Below are positions 51,910 through 63,541 of a stretch of DNA of 64,000 bases, one piece after another. Source of the DNA: an uncultured Pseudomonadota bacterium (GTDB taxonomy: Bacteria; Pseudomonadota; Gammaproteobacteria; Burkholderiales; SG8-39); assembly GCA_903829815.1 (NCBI GenBank), contig CAIKRR010000038.1, forward strand, positions 1 to 64,000. Reading direction: 5' to 3'. Every line of letters starts with the position of its first letter. The stretch's first letter is position 1. Under the pieces are notes generated by a model, which saw only the letters and a program-made list of their open reading frames with translations, was not told the origin of the DNA and did not search any database. Position numbers and translations under genes: made by a program.

Positions 51910-53970
51910 TCAGATGCGTGAAATGACCAGATTGCCGAGGCGATCAACCCGAGCCTGCATGTCGGGTTCCAGATAGACCGTCGTGTCAGCCTGCTCGAAG
52001 ATCGCCGGGCCCGTGATCGTACAGCCCGCCGGCAGTTCGAGGCGAGCGTGTACCGGCACCTCTCGCCAGGCATGCCCGATCCACACCCGTCGCGACCCCG
52101 GTGGCGCAGGGGCTGCATCACCGGGTGCGAAGAGTGCAAGATCGAATTTGTGGCGTCGCCCCACCACCGCCACCCGCAGGTTGAGTACCCGCATCTCGAT
52201 ACCGGCCAGCGGTTGGCCGAACGCGCTGCGATAACGGTTCTCGAACGCCGCTGCAATCCGCGCACGGCTGCGCGTATCTGCGCTGGTGAGCGGCACGGCC
52301 AGCGTGTGGCTCTGCCCTGCGTAGAGCATGTCGAGTTCGATCAAGGTGTCGACCCGCTGGAACTGGATGGCTGCAGCCGAGAGCAGCGCGCGGCCCTGGA
52401 CAGAGCGCTCGGCGATGGCTGCCCGGAAGGTTTCGATCGCCAGTGCGCTCAGCGACACATTGAGCGTCTGCACATGGTCGTGGCGCATGTCGGCGATGAC
52501 GCAACCCAGGGCGCTCGTGACCCCGGGATAGCGGGGCACGATGCCAGTGGTGACACCGACCTCGCGCATCATCGCGCATACGTGCAAGGCGCCACCGCCC
52601 CCGAAGGGCATGTAGGCAAAGCGTTTCGGGTCGTGGCCGCGTTCGACCGATACCAGCCGTATGGCGCCGGCCATGTGGGCGTTGGCCACCTGCAGTATGG
52701 CTTCGGCGGCGGTCATCACGTCGAGCCCGAGCGGGCGTGCAATCTTCTCGGCAATTGCGGCTTGCGCCGCTGCCACGTCGAGCGCTGCCCGGTCACCGAT
52801 TGGGCGGGCTGGATTGATGCGTCCGAGCACGACGTTGGCGTCGGTGACCGTGGGCTCCAGGCTCCCCTGGCCATAGCACACCGGCCCTGGCCAGGCGCCG
52901 GCCGACTCGGGCCCTACCTGCAAGAGGCCCGAGCGATCGACACGCGCAATCGAGCCGCCGCCAGCGCCTATCGTCTCGATCTCGATCATCGGGGTGCGAA
53001 CCACCAGGCCGAATCCCACCGAGGTCTGTGCGGCCAGCGTCGACTGCCCGTCGGCAATGAGGGCTACATCGAAACTGGTGCCCCCCATGTCACCGGTGAT
53101 CACATCGGGAAAGCCTGCCGTCTGCGCGATATGTGCACAGGCAATCACGCCCGCCGCGGGGCCCGACAGTGCGGTGCGCACCGGCAGACGCCGCGCGGTC
53201 TCGATGGACATCACCCCGCCATTGGATTGCACGATGAGTACCGAGCCGGCAAAGCCACGCGCACGCAAGCCCGACTCGAGCGCCTCGAGGTAATCACCGA
53301 CCACCGGTTGGAGGCTCGCGTTGATTGCCGCTGTCGAGGCTCGTTCGAATTCGCGGATCTCGGGCAGTATCTCGCTCGATACCGACACATGGGCATTGGG
53401 CCAGAGCGCGCGCACCACTTCGGCTGCAGCCGCTTCGTTGGCCGGGTTGGCGTAGCTGTTGATGAAGAAGAGGCACACGCTCATCACCCCATCGGCGAGC
53501 AGGGCACGGGTTACCTGCGCGACCTCGGTGGGGTTGACGGCCCGTGCAATCGTGCCGTCGGCCAGCGTGCGTTCGTCGACTTCGACACGCAGGTCGCGTG
53601 GCACGACGGGTGTGAAGTTGCCCCACAGTCCCCAAGTCTGGGGGCGATCGCGACGGCGCATCTCGAGCACGTCGCGAAAGCCTGTGGTGGAGATGACTGC
53701 GGTTCGGGCCAGCTTGCGCTCGAGCAGGGCATTGGTGCCAACCGTCGTGCCGTGGACGATGGTGGCAATTGCAGCGGGATTGCCCGCTACCGCACTCACG
53801 CCTTCCACAAACGCACGCGAGGGATCATCGCGGGTCGAGGGCACCTTGCCGATGGTGATGCGCCCAGTGGCCTCATCCAGCGCAAAGATGTCGGTATAGG
53901 TGCCGCCGACATCCACCCCGACAATGACGCGTGGCGCAACCGATGACTTCGTTCGAGAGACCTTCTTCAT
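51910..53970 (-). CDS. hyuA: hydantoinase/oxoprolinase family protein, subunit A
   Basis: The 686-residue protein has the HyuA ATP-binding start VIVGVDVGGTYTDIFALDEA and then TTVGTNALLERKLARTAVIS. The central domain contains SNGGVMSIETARRLPVRTAL, GDMGGTSFDVALI and IGAGGGSIARVD. Family members are ATP-dependent hydrolases of cyclic amides (hydantoins, 5-oxoproline, lactams) or subunits of acetone and acetophenone carboxylases. Its start overlaps the end of hyuB by four bases, so the subunits are coupled. The neighbouring aconitase-type genes suggest a dedicated catabolic route. Confidence 0.93.
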   Translation of the reverse strand: MKKVSRTKSSVAPRVIVGVDVGGTYTDIFALDEATGRITIGKVPSTRDDPSRAFVEGVSAVAGNPAAIATIVHGTTVGTNALLERKLARTAVISTTGFRDVLEMRRRDRPQTWGLWGNFTPVVPRDLRVEVDERTLADGTIARAVNPTEVAQVTRALLADGVMSVCLFFINSYANPANEAAAAEVVRALWPNAHVSVSSEILPEIREFERASTAAINASLQPVVGDYLEALESGLRARGFAGSVLIVQSNGGVMSIETARRLPVRTALSGPAAGVIACAHIAQTAGFPDVITGDMGGTSFDVALIADGQSTLAAQTSVGFGLVVRTPMIEIETIGAGGGSIARVDRSGLLQVGPESAGAWPGPVCYGQGSLEPTVTDANVVLGRINPARPIGDRAALDVAAAQAAIAEKIARPLGLDVMTAAEAILQVANAHMAGAIRLVSVERGHDPKRFAYMPFGGGGALHVCAMMREVGVTTGIVPRYPGVTSALGCVIADMRHDHVQTLNVSLSALAIETFRAAIAERSVQGRALLSAAAIQFQRVDTLIELDMLYAGQSHTLAVPLTSADTRSRARIAAAFENRYRSAFGQPLAGIEMRVLNLRVAVVGRRHKFDLALFAPGDAAPAPPGSRRVWIGHAWREVPVHARLELPAGCTITGPAIFEQADTTVYLEPDMQARVDRLGNLVISRI

Positions 53971-55730
53971 CGCGTACCCGCCTTTGCCGTCCGGCCATTC
54001 TTGCGGCTGCTCTTCGTGCCTTCGCGTGCACTCGTGTAGCCCAGTCGGATGTCCTCGGCACGTGCCGCGCGACTGCGCTCTGCCGCAGGGCCATAGCCGC
54101 CACCGCCCGGGGTCTCGAGCCGGATGCGATCGCCCTGTTTCAGGGTGATGCCCACCATTTTCGAGCCCAGCGGCGGCGTGTGCCAGGCGCCCTCGGAATG
54201 GAAGCTGAATCGGTTCAAGGCCGCTGGTCCACCGCCGACCACGCCCTGCGGTGCAAAGCGCGATCGCTCACCGAAGAAGAATGCGCTTGCTGCGGTGGCG
54301 AGGAGTTCGATCTCGTAGATCGCGCCCAATCCGCCACGATGCCGTCCGGCACCGCCCGAATCGGGTCGCAACGACCACTGCGTGAAGGCCACCGGATAGG
54401 CCGCCTCGAGAATTTCAAGGGGCGGGATGGTGGCGGTCGAGATCGGCGCGTTACCGTGATTGAGCCCGTCGCTCACCGGGTTGCCGCCATGGCCACCACC
54501 AAAGAAGGAGAACATCACCCAACGCCTGCCGTCGCTGCGGTGGCCAGCGATCGACAGGGCATTGATCGTGCCATAGGCCATGCCGTTGACCCGTTCAGGT
54601 GCCGCCTTGGCCAGCGCACCGAAGATGACGTCGATGATTCTGAGTATGGTCTCGGTATAGCCGCCGACCGGTCGCGGCGCGCGCGCATCGAGCAGGCTGC
54701 GGTCCGGTATCACCACCTCGATCGGGTCGAGCACGCCGGCGTTGGCCGGCACGTCGGGAAACAGATGCTTGAGTGCGACATAGCAGGCTGCCACGGTCGT
54801 CGCACGCGAGATGTTCACCGGCCCGGCGCAGGCCGGTGCCGAGCGCGAGAAATCGAGCGTCATGCGGCTGCCCTTTTTCACGATGTCGAGCGCTATCGGC
54901 AACGGGGTGTCGTTGCTGCCGTCATTGTCCAGGCAGTCATCGCAGCTATAGTGCCCGTCGGGTAGTGCGGCGATGTTCTCGCGCATGAGCGTCACTGCGC
55001 GCGCGCGCAGTTCGGCAAAGGCCTCGAGCACCGTAGTCTCGCCGTACTGGTCGAGCAGTTCGTGCAGGCGACGCGCGCCGAGTTCGAGCGCATTCACCTG
55101 ACCGTTGAGGTCGCCGTAAACGCTGATGGGCAGGCGGGAGTTGGCCTGCAGGATGGCCAGTATGTCAGGCCTGAACGTCCCGGCCGCGTAGAGACGCACC
55201 GGTGGCATGTAGAAAGCTTCCTGGAAGCACTCGGTGGCCACCGGGTTGTAATTGCCCGGGACGTTGCCGCCTACGTCATGCCAGTGCCCCACCGAGGCCA
55301 GATGGCAGAACAGTTGGCCGTTGCGAAAGAACGGTCGCACCAGCTTGAAGTCGTTGAAGTGGGTGCCGCCTTCGTAGGCGTCGTTGAAGATGAAGACGTC
55401 GCCCTCGGCAAAGTCCTTGCCAAAGCGCTCGATGACCGCACGCACCGCAAAGGACATGGCGCCAACGAAGATCGGCAGGCCATTCTTGCCCTGTACCAGG
55501 GTCTCGCCTGAGCGGGCGTCGTAGAGCCCGTGCGAGGCATCGTGTGCCTCGGCGATGATCGGGTTGAAGGCAGCGCGAAAGAGCGTCGCGTCCATTTCGT
55601 CGGCGATCTGCTCCAGGCGTCCGTTGAGGACGGCAAGCGTTACCGGGTCGATGCCAGCGGGGCTGCTGCGCTGGCCTGGCGCTGTCTTTTTCGTACGGGT
55701 ACCCATGTCAGTGCTTCCTGGTCTGTTCAT
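53967..55730 (-). CDS. hyuB: hydantoinase B/oxoprolinase family protein
   Basis: A 587-residue HyuB partner of the gene at 51910. DPVTLAVLNGRLEQIADEMD, VFIFNDAYEGGTHFNDFKLV and the long glycine-rich VMFSFFGGGHGGNPVSDGLN are characteristic, with RPDSGGAGRHRGGLGAIYEI and the C-terminal LETPGGGGYGP. Together the subunits hydrolyse a cyclic amide or carboxylate a ketone at the cost of ATP; the substrate is unknown. A 111-base gap separates it from the upstream small aconitase-type subunit, so it may have an internal promoter or simply a long spacer. Confidence 0.93.
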   Translation of the reverse strand: MNRPGSTDMGTRTKKTAPGQRSSPAGIDPVTLAVLNGRLEQIADEMDATLFRAAFNPIIAEAHDASHGLYDARSGETLVQGKNGLPIFVGAMSFAVRAVIERFGKDFAEGDVFIFNDAYEGGTHFNDFKLVRPFFRNGQLFCHLASVGHWHDVGGNVPGNYNPVATECFQEAFYMPPVRLYAAGTFRPDILAILQANSRLPISVYGDLNGQVNALELGARRLHELLDQYGETTVLEAFAELRARAVTLMRENIAALPDGHYSCDDCLDNDGSNDTPLPIALDIVKKGSRMTLDFSRSAPACAGPVNISRATTVAACYVALKHLFPDVPANAGVLDPIEVVIPDRSLLDARAPRPVGGYTETILRIIDVIFGALAKAAPERVNGMAYGTINALSIAGHRSDGRRWVMFSFFGGGHGGNPVSDGLNHGNAPISTATIPPLEILEAAYPVAFTQWSLRPDSGGAGRHRGGLGAIYEIELLATAASAFFFGERSRFAPQGVVGGGPAALNRFSFHSEGAWHTPPLGSKMVGITLKQGDRIRLETPGGGGYGPAAERSRAARAEDIRLGYTSAREGTKSSRKNGRTAKAGTR

Positions 55731-55841
55731 GCAAGGGCTTGATACACCGCCCGACGGCCGCGCGCGCCGCGCGACGTCCGCGGCCCGCTCGCCCCGAAGC
55801 GGCTGTCGTTCGGATCGGCGTGCAGCGCACGGGCGCTCTGG

Positions 55842-56339
55842 TCACCGTGTCTGCAACTCGCCACGTTCGATGCGTTGTTCGAGCCAGGGGAGCAGTCCCC
55901 CGGCCTTCACCATGGCGAGCAGGTGGGGGGGCACCGGCGCGCAGGCAATGATCGAGCCGGTGGTGCGGTTGAACACCTGGCCGCTGGCGGCGTCGATCTC
56001 GATGTCATCCTCATTGCGTATCGAGTCGGCCGCAGGGCATTCGAGCACCAGTTGGCCGACGTTGATGGCGTTGCGGTAGAAGAGGCCCGAAAAACTCGGT
56101 GCCAGCACCGCAGCTACTCCCAGATGCCGCAGCGCCGCGGGCGCCTGTTCGCGTGAGGAGCCCAGCCCGAAGTTGCGCGGCCCGATCACCACATCGCCCG
56201 GTCGGACCCGGCTCGCGAAGTTGGGGTCGAGCGCCTCCAGGCAATGACGCGCGATCTCCTCGATGCCGAATTTCATGTACGGTCCGGGCGCCAGCATGTC
56301 GGTGTCGATGCTGCCCTCGAAGACCCAGGCCTTGCCCAT
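55842..56339 (-). CDS. aconitase-family small subunit (LeuD/DmdB-like)
   Basis: The 165-residue protein is the swivelling domain of a two-subunit dehydratase. MGKAWVFEGSIDTDMLAPGP, VVIGPRNFGLGSSREQAPAA and APSFSGLFYRNAINVGQLVL match the small subunit of 3-isopropylmalate dehydratase, homoaconitase and 2,3-dimethylmalate dehydratase. Its start follows the stop of the large subunit by two bases. The exact hydroxy acid cannot be assigned. Its separation from leuA and leuB and its linkage to hyuBA argue against the leucine pathway. Confidence 0.88.
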   Translation of the reverse strand: MGKAWVFEGSIDTDMLAPGPYMKFGIEEIARHCLEALDPNFASRVRPGDVVIGPRNFGLGSSREQAPAALRHLGVAAVLAPSFSGLFYRNAINVGQLVLECPAADSIRNEDDIEIDAASGQVFNRTTGSIIACAPVPPHLLAMVKAGGLLPWLEQRIERGELQTR

Positions 56340-56341
56340 CG

Positions 56342-57637
56342 TCAGTTCCCCCTGTCGACGATGCCCGAAGCCCGATCGAGCAGCAGGCGCGGGTCGGTGA
56401 GGTGACCCGTGACGGCCGCCGCAGCGACGGTGTAGGGCGAACCCAGCCAGATTTCTGCGCTGCTCGAGCCCATGCGCCCCTTGAAATTGCGCGCGGTGGA
56501 GGCGATCACGCGGGTGCCCGCCTCGAACCGCCAGGCGCCATATCCGGCACAGGCGCCGCAGGCGTTCGGGAGGAGTTCGGCACCGGCCTGGAGCAGCGCG
56601 CCGAGCGTGCCTTCGGTGCGCGCCTGCGCTTCGTCCTGGGCGGTGGCGGGTCCGACCAGCAGCCGCATGCCTGCTGCTACACGGCGTCCTCGGAGCACTT
56701 CTGCAGCCATGCGAAGGTCGACCAGCTTGGCCCCGGTACATGCGCCGATGTAGGCGACATGCATGGGCACTACCCCGTGATCGGTCACCGCTGCCGAGTT
56801 GGCTGGGCTGTGGGGCGCTGCGGCCTGCGGGGCGAGGGCATTGGCATCAAACCGATGCAGTTCGGCCGGCACGGCGTCAGCATCGCCCTGCCAGGACTCG
56901 ATGTCGACGCTGGCTACACCTGCCGCGGCCAGGAAGGCGCGCGTGGTCTGGTCTGCCTCGACGATGCCGGCCTGCGCCCCCAGTTCAGCCGCCATGTTGG
57001 ACAGGGTCATGCGCTCCTGCATGCCCAGCGCCCGGACCGTGGGGCCGGCGTATTCGATCGACTGGTAGCGGCCCCCATCCATGCCCAGGCGGGCGCACAT
57101 CGCCAGCATCATGTCCTTGGCCGAAAGACCGTGCGCCAGGTGCCCTGTCCATTCGAGTCGGATGGTCTGGGGGACCCGCAGCCAGATCTCGCCGGTAACC
57201 AGCACGCCCAGCATCTCGGTGGCGCCGATGCCGAACATGTAACAGCCAAAGGCGCCGCCGGTGGGCGAGTGACTGTCGCCGCCTACAGCGAAGATGCCCG
57301 GACGCAGGTGCCCTTGTTCAGCCAGCACCACATGGCAGATGCCGATGCTGTCGTGGAAGTGCCGTACGCCAGCGGTCTTCACCCAGTCGCGCGCGGTTGC
57401 CACGATCTCACGCGAATCGTCATCGGTGGCCGGCACGTAGTGGTCGGTGATCACCACCACACGGTCGGGGTCCCAGATGCGGGCACCCAGACGCTCGAGC
57501 ATGGGCTTGACCCGGCGCGGTCCGCCCGAGTCGTGCATCATCGCCAGGTCGACCTTGCAGGTCACCAACTCCCCTGGGGTGACGGCATCTCTGCCGCAGG
57601 CGCGGGCGATGAGTTTTTCGGTGAGGGTCTGACCCAT
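56342..57637 (-). CDS. aconitase-family large subunit (LeuC/DmdA-like)
   Basis: A 431-residue Fe-S hydro-lyase. The start MGQTLTEKLIARACGRDAVT, AVGGDSHSPTGGAFGCYMFG and the cluster cysteines in YIGACTGAKLVDLRM and in ACGACAGYG are visible. STARNFKGRMGSSSAEIWLG is the usual aconitase end. It groups with the LeuC/homoaconitase/2,3-dimethylmalate dehydratase type rather than full aconitase. A longer frame to 57772 adds a basic extension and is unlikely. It is divergent from the TPP riboswitch-thiC unit and heads the five-gene operon. Confidence 0.9.
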   Translation of the reverse strand: MGQTLTEKLIARACGRDAVTPGELVTCKVDLAMMHDSGGPRRVKPMLERLGARIWDPDRVVVITDHYVPATDDDSREIVATARDWVKTAGVRHFHDSIGICHVVLAEQGHLRPGIFAVGGDSHSPTGGAFGCYMFGIGATEMLGVLVTGEIWLRVPQTIRLEWTGHLAHGLSAKDMMLAMCARLGMDGGRYQSIEYAGPTVRALGMQERMTLSNMAAELGAQAGIVEADQTTRAFLAAAGVASVDIESWQGDADAVPAELHRFDANALAPQAAAPHSPANSAAVTDHGVVPMHVAYIGACTGAKLVDLRMAAEVLRGRRVAAGMRLLVGPATAQDEAQARTEGTLGALLQAGAELLPNACGACAGYGAWRFEAGTRVIASTARNFKGRMGSSSAEIWLGSPYTVAAAAVTGHLTDPRLLLDRASGIVDRGN

Positions 57638-57802
57638 GGTATCGGCATCCTCGGTGCGGCACGAATCACCCATCTTGAACAGGCGCAGCCTCGGCCGTGA
57701 GTTTAGCCTGAGGCTGCGCCGGCTTGTCGCTCTTCGTCGGCTGGCTCGTGCCACGCAACTGCGTTGCTGCACGCCGATGATTGGGCTACCCTAGCTATCC
57801 AG

Positions 57803-59884
<2,082 letters not shown>

Positions 59885-59908
59885 GTCGTTGAAAGTGCAT
59901 TGACGTGA

Positions 59909-59936
59909 CCATTGCCCCGCCAGGCGGAGGCAATGG
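59909..59936. terminator. hairpin after thiC
   Basis: CCATTGCC and GGCAATGG form a perfect 8-bp stem, and CCGCC/GGCGG can extend it inward. It lies 25 bases after the thiC stop and 41 bases before the next ATG. No T-run follows, so it may be a terminator, a processing site or a leader hairpin of the next gene. Confidence 0.4.
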
Positions 59937-59976
59937 CGCATGTGCCAGGCAAGACCACGATGAGGAGACAGCCGTC

Positions 59977-61014
59977 ATGACCCACCTGACCGAAGTGCGG
60001 TGTGCGCCGCGCGCGAATTCACCTTTCGTGTCGCGATGGGTGCGCCCGCTGTGCACGCTGGTGGCAGGCCTTGGCCTTGCGCTGGTGGCCGCAACAGGCT
60101 TCGCCCAGCAAGCCTGGCCTGCTCGTCCCATCAGACTGGTCGTGCCTCTCACCACGGGCGGTTCCAATGACCTCATGGCGCGCATTCTTGCCGAACGGCT
60201 GCCGAGCGTGCTCGGGCAGCCGGTGGTGGTCGAGAACAAGCCCGGGGCCGGTGGCAATGTGGGTACCGAATACGTCGCCCGCCAGCCACCCGATGGCTAC
60301 ACCCTGTTGCTGTCGTCCAACACCCATGTGATCAATCTGTCGTTCTTTGCAAAGCTGCCCTACGACCCGATCAAGGACTTCGAGCCGGTATCGCTGGTGG
60401 CCACCGTACCCTTCGTGATGACCGTCAACAGCAGTCTGCCGGTCAACACGGTCAAGGAGTTCATCGCCTACGCTCGCGCCAACCCCGGCAAGGTGAGCTA
60501 CGGTACCGCCGGGATCGGCACGCCGCATCACCTGTCGGCTGAACTCATGAAGTCGATGACCGGCATCGACATGGTGCATGTGCCCTACAAGGGCGCGGCG
60601 CAGATCGTGCCGGCGCTGCTTGGCAACGAGATCACGGTGACGATCGGGGCGGTGAATACCCTGTTGCCGCATATTCGCAGCGGCAAGCTGCGCGCATTGG
60701 GAGTGACTGCCGACCACACCTTTACCGTGCTGCCCGAGGTGCCGACCATTGCCGAGGCCGGTGGTCTGCCCGGGTTCGCGATCGATGTCTGGCTGGGCGT
60801 GCTGGCCCCTGCCGGCACGCCGCGGCCCATCATCGATCGGCTCAATGCCGATATACGGCGCATCGTGTTCGACCCGCAGGTGATCCGCGAGCGACTGAAT
60901 GTGATGGGTGTCGATCCGGCCGGCAGCACGCCCGAGCAGTACATGGAGGTCATGAAGGCCGACATCCCGCGGTATGCGAAGATCGCGCGCGATGCCCATA
61001 TCAAGCCCGAGTGA
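59977..61014 (+). CDS. Bug-family periplasmic substrate-binding protein
   Basis: A second Bug protein of 345 residues. The signal peptide has a hydrophobic core (about residues 25-42) ending in GFAQQ. The mature protein begins AWPARPIRLVVPLTTGGSND and contains VVENKPGAGGNVGTEYVARQ and PDGYTLLLSSNTHVINLSFF, the classical family blocks. The start at 59977 has GAGGAGA ten bases upstream. The ligand is unknown. No TctAB membrane genes are nearby. uppP follows after 27 bases, but a functional link is not expected. Confidence 0.92.
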   Translation: MTHLTEVRCAPRANSPFVSRWVRPLCTLVAGLGLALVAATGFAQQAWPARPIRLVVPLTTGGSNDLMARILAERLPSVLGQPVVVENKPGAGGNVGTEYVARQPPDGYTLLLSSNTHVINLSFFAKLPYDPIKDFEPVSLVATVPFVMTVNSSLPVNTVKEFIAYARANPGKVSYGTAGIGTPHHLSAELMKSMTGIDMVHVPYKGAAQIVPALLGNEITVTIGAVNTLLPHIRSGKLRALGVTADHTFTVLPEVPTIAEAGGLPGFAIDVWLGVLAPAGTPRPIIDRLNADIRRIVFDPQVIRERLNVMGVDPAGSTPEQYMEVMKADIPRYAKIARDAHIKPE

Positions 61015-61041
61015 GGCCAGGTCTCGGAGAGTCGTTGCGCG

Positions 61042-61866
61042 ATGGATGTCCTGCTGCTGCTGAAGGCGCTCGTGATGGGCGTGGTCGAGGGGCTGACCGA
61101 GTTTCTGCCGATCTCCAGTACCGGCCATCTGATACTGGTCGGTGACCTCATCGGCTTCGATGACGACAAGGCCAAGGTCTTCTCGGTCGTCATACAGGCC
61201 GGTGCGATGCTCGCCATCGTGTGGGAGTATCGTGCCCGATTCGGCAGACTGGCCACCGGATTTGCGACCGATCCGTCCGCGCGGCGCTTCGTGCTGCACC
61301 TTGCAGTGGCGTTTCTGCCGGCAGCCCTGCTGGGCCTCGCCTTCGGCCGCGTCATCAAGGCGCAGCTGTTCAGACCCGTGCCGGTGGCCCTCGCCTTCAT
61401 TGTCGGTGCTCTGGTGATCCTCTGGGTCGAGCGGCGGGCGCGGCCGGCGCGTGTCCTCGACGTCGATGACATGAGCCTCCTCGATGCCCTCAAGGTGGGC
61501 TGTGCCCAGGCCTTCGCGCTGGTGCCCGGCACCTCGAGGTCGGGGGCGACGATCATCGGCGGCATGTTGTTCGGGCTGTCGCGGCAGGCAGCCACCGAGT
61601 TTTCATTCTTTCTGGCGGTGCCCACGTTGCTGGCGGCCGGGGCCTGGGATGGCTGGAAGAACCGTGCTCTGCTGAGCGCAGCCGACCTGCCGGTATGGTC
61701 GGTCGGGATGCTTGCCTCGTTCGCGTCGGCGTTTCTGTGCGTGCGCTGGTTGCTGCGCTACATCGCCACCCACGACTTCAGGCCCTTTGCGTGGTATCGC
61801 ATCGCTTTCGGCCTGGTGGTGCTCGTCACCGGCTGGCTGGGCTGGGTGAACTGGTCAGCCGGCTGA
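61042..61866 (+). CDS. uppP: undecaprenyl-diphosphatase
   Basis: UppP (BacA) recycles undecaprenyl diphosphate to the monophosphate carrier for peptidoglycan and LPS synthesis at the inner membrane. The 274-residue membrane protein has the two catalytic motifs [20 protein letters not shown] and [20 protein letters not shown] and about eight hydrophobic segments. It is convergent with the gamma-glutamyltransferase-like gene, 16 bases apart. Confidence 0.96.
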   Translation: MDVLLLLKALVMGVVEGLTEFLPISSTGHLILVGDLIGFDDDKAKVFSVVIQAGAMLAIVWEYRARFGRLATGFATDPSARRFVLHLAVAFLPAALLGLAFGRVIKAQLFRPVPVALAFIVGALVILWVERRARPARVLDVDDMSLLDALKVGCAQAFALVPGTSRSGATIIGGMLFGLSRQAATEFSFFLAVPTLLAAGAWDGWKNRALLSAADLPVWSVGMLASFASAFLCVRWLLRYIATHDFRPFAWYRIAFGLVVLVTGWLGWVNWSAG

Positions 61867-61882
61867 ACGAGCCCCGCGCCCG

Positions 61883-63484
61883 CTACCAGGCCGCCACGCA
61901 GCCGTCGCTGCGGGGGTCGGCACCACCCTCGAGCGTGCCATCGGGGTAACGCACGATGGCTCCGGCATGACCCACCGTTTCGTCGTACTCGCCCACCAGT
62001 TCCACGTCGTGGCCACGGCGGCGCAGTTCGTCGATCACGGCAGGCGAGAACCGTGACTCCAGCTTGAGCGATTCGCTCGCACGTCCCCAAGTGCGGCCCA
62101 GCAACCAGCGCGGAGCACTGATCGCCGCCTGCGGGCTCATGCCCTGCATCACGGTGCGGGTGAACACCGCACTCTGCGTCTGTGGCTGGCCGTCCCCCCC
62201 CATATTGCCGTAGACCATGGTTCGTCCGTCGCCGAGCCGCGCCAGCGCCGGGTTGAGGGTGTGGAAGGGCTTGCGGCCGGGTTGCAGCGGGTTGAGCGCG
62301 CCCGGGGCGAGCGAGAAACTGCAACCGCGGTTCTGCCAGTTGATGCCACTGGAGGGCAGCACGATGCCCGAACCGAACTCGTGATAGATGCTCTGAATGA
62401 AGCTTACGGCGCGGCCTTCACCGTCGATCACGCCCATCCAGATCGTGTCGGCCGGGCCCTTGCCGCGGCCCCAGGGGGCGGCGACGTCCATGTCGATGGC
62501 GCCTGCCAGCTGATCAATGGCCCCTGCGTCCAGAAACTGTTGCGCTGCCATCGGCATGTGGGCTGGATCGGTGATGTGGCGGTCACGAATCGCGAAGGCA
62601 CGCTTGGTCGATTCGACCGCCGCATGGACGAAATCGGCACCCAGCGGGTCCATGCCGCCTGCGCCGAGCCGGTCGAGCATCCCCAGGATGAGCAGCGATA
62701 CCAGGCCCTGGGTGGGCGGTGTCATGTTGTAGGCGGTGCCGGCCGAATGGGCCAGTTCGAGCGGAGTACGCCACTGGGCCTGATGGGCGGCAAGATCGGC
62801 CCGGCGCAGCGGACTACCTGCGGCCTCGAGTTCGTGTGCAATCGAAACGCCGAGATCGCCGCGGTAGAAGTCGTCAAGCCCGGCGCGCGCGAGATGCTCG
62901 AGGGTTGCTGCCATGCGCGGCTGGCGAAACAGGCTGCCGATGGCCGGTACCTGGCCAGCGTCGAGAAAGGTCTGGGCAAAGCCGGGGACATCAAGCAATT
63001 CGTCGAGCTTGCCACCGGTGTTGGCATGCTGGCTGCGGGTGACCGGCACGCCGGCCGACGCATAGTGGAGGGCGTCGGCGAGCAGGCGCGCAAGGGGCAG
63101 CCGTCCCTGCAGTGCGCTCATCGAGAACTGGTGGGCCAGATCCCAGCCCGAGATCGTGCCAGCCACCGTCAGTGCCGCGGCCCCACCGCGAAACGGAATC
63201 GATCCGGTGATGCCGCGCTCGGCATAGGCATCAATCGACGCTGCTCCGGCTGCGGCGCCGCAGGCATCGATGGCGCGCACGGCCTGACCGGGTACCGAAA
63301 TCAGCCAGAAGGCATCGCCGCCAATCGAATTCATGTGCGGGTACACCACCGCGATGGTCGCGGCAGCGCAGAGCATCGCCTCGACGGCGTTGCCGCCATC
63401 ACGCAGTACGGCCAGTGCAGCCTGCGCTGCCAGCCCGTGCGGGGCGACGGCCATGCCGCGCGTGCCGCGTGCCGGTTCGATCAT
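61883..63484 (-). CDS. gamma-glutamyltransferase family protein
   Basis: A 533-residue Ntn-hydrolase of the gamma-glutamyltransferase family. GMAVAPHGLAAQAALAVLRD and AVEAMLCAAATIAVVYPHMN form the usual N-terminal part. The autocleavage/nucleophile region reads GPADTIWMGVIDGEGRAVSF, with a threonine at the expected place but without the common TTH motif. The C-terminal substrate loop GNMGGDGQPQTQSAVF is present. It lacks a signal peptide, unlike E. coli Ggt, so it may act in the cytoplasm, on glutathione or on another gamma-glutamyl or acyl substrate. Confidence 0.9.
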   Translation of the reverse strand: MIEPARGTRGMAVAPHGLAAQAALAVLRDGGNAVEAMLCAAATIAVVYPHMNSIGGDAFWLISVPGQAVRAIDACGAAAGAASIDAYAERGITGSIPFRGGAAALTVAGTISGWDLAHQFSMSALQGRLPLARLLADALHYASAGVPVTRSQHANTGGKLDELLDVPGFAQTFLDAGQVPAIGSLFRQPRMAATLEHLARAGLDDFYRGDLGVSIAHELEAAGSPLRRADLAAHQAQWRTPLELAHSAGTAYNMTPPTQGLVSLLILGMLDRLGAGGMDPLGADFVHAAVESTKRAFAIRDRHITDPAHMPMAAQQFLDAGAIDQLAGAIDMDVAAPWGRGKGPADTIWMGVIDGEGRAVSFIQSIYHEFGSGIVLPSSGINWQNRGCSFSLAPGALNPLQPGRKPFHTLNPALARLGDGRTMVYGNMGGDGQPQTQSAVFTRTVMQGMSPQAAISAPRWLLGRTWGRASESLKLESRFSPAVIDELRRRGHDVELVGEYDETVGHAGAIVRYPDGTLEGGADPRSDGCVAAW

Positions 63485-63541
63485 GGTGCAGAGTCCTTGC
63501 TTGTTCGGTTGAGGCGGGAAACGGGCTGGGTGGCGCTCAGC

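Noticed and set aside
52048-53946. Long plus-strand open frame opposite hyuA
   Set aside because: Shadow of the conserved hyuA gene; His/Arg-rich translation with no family similarity.
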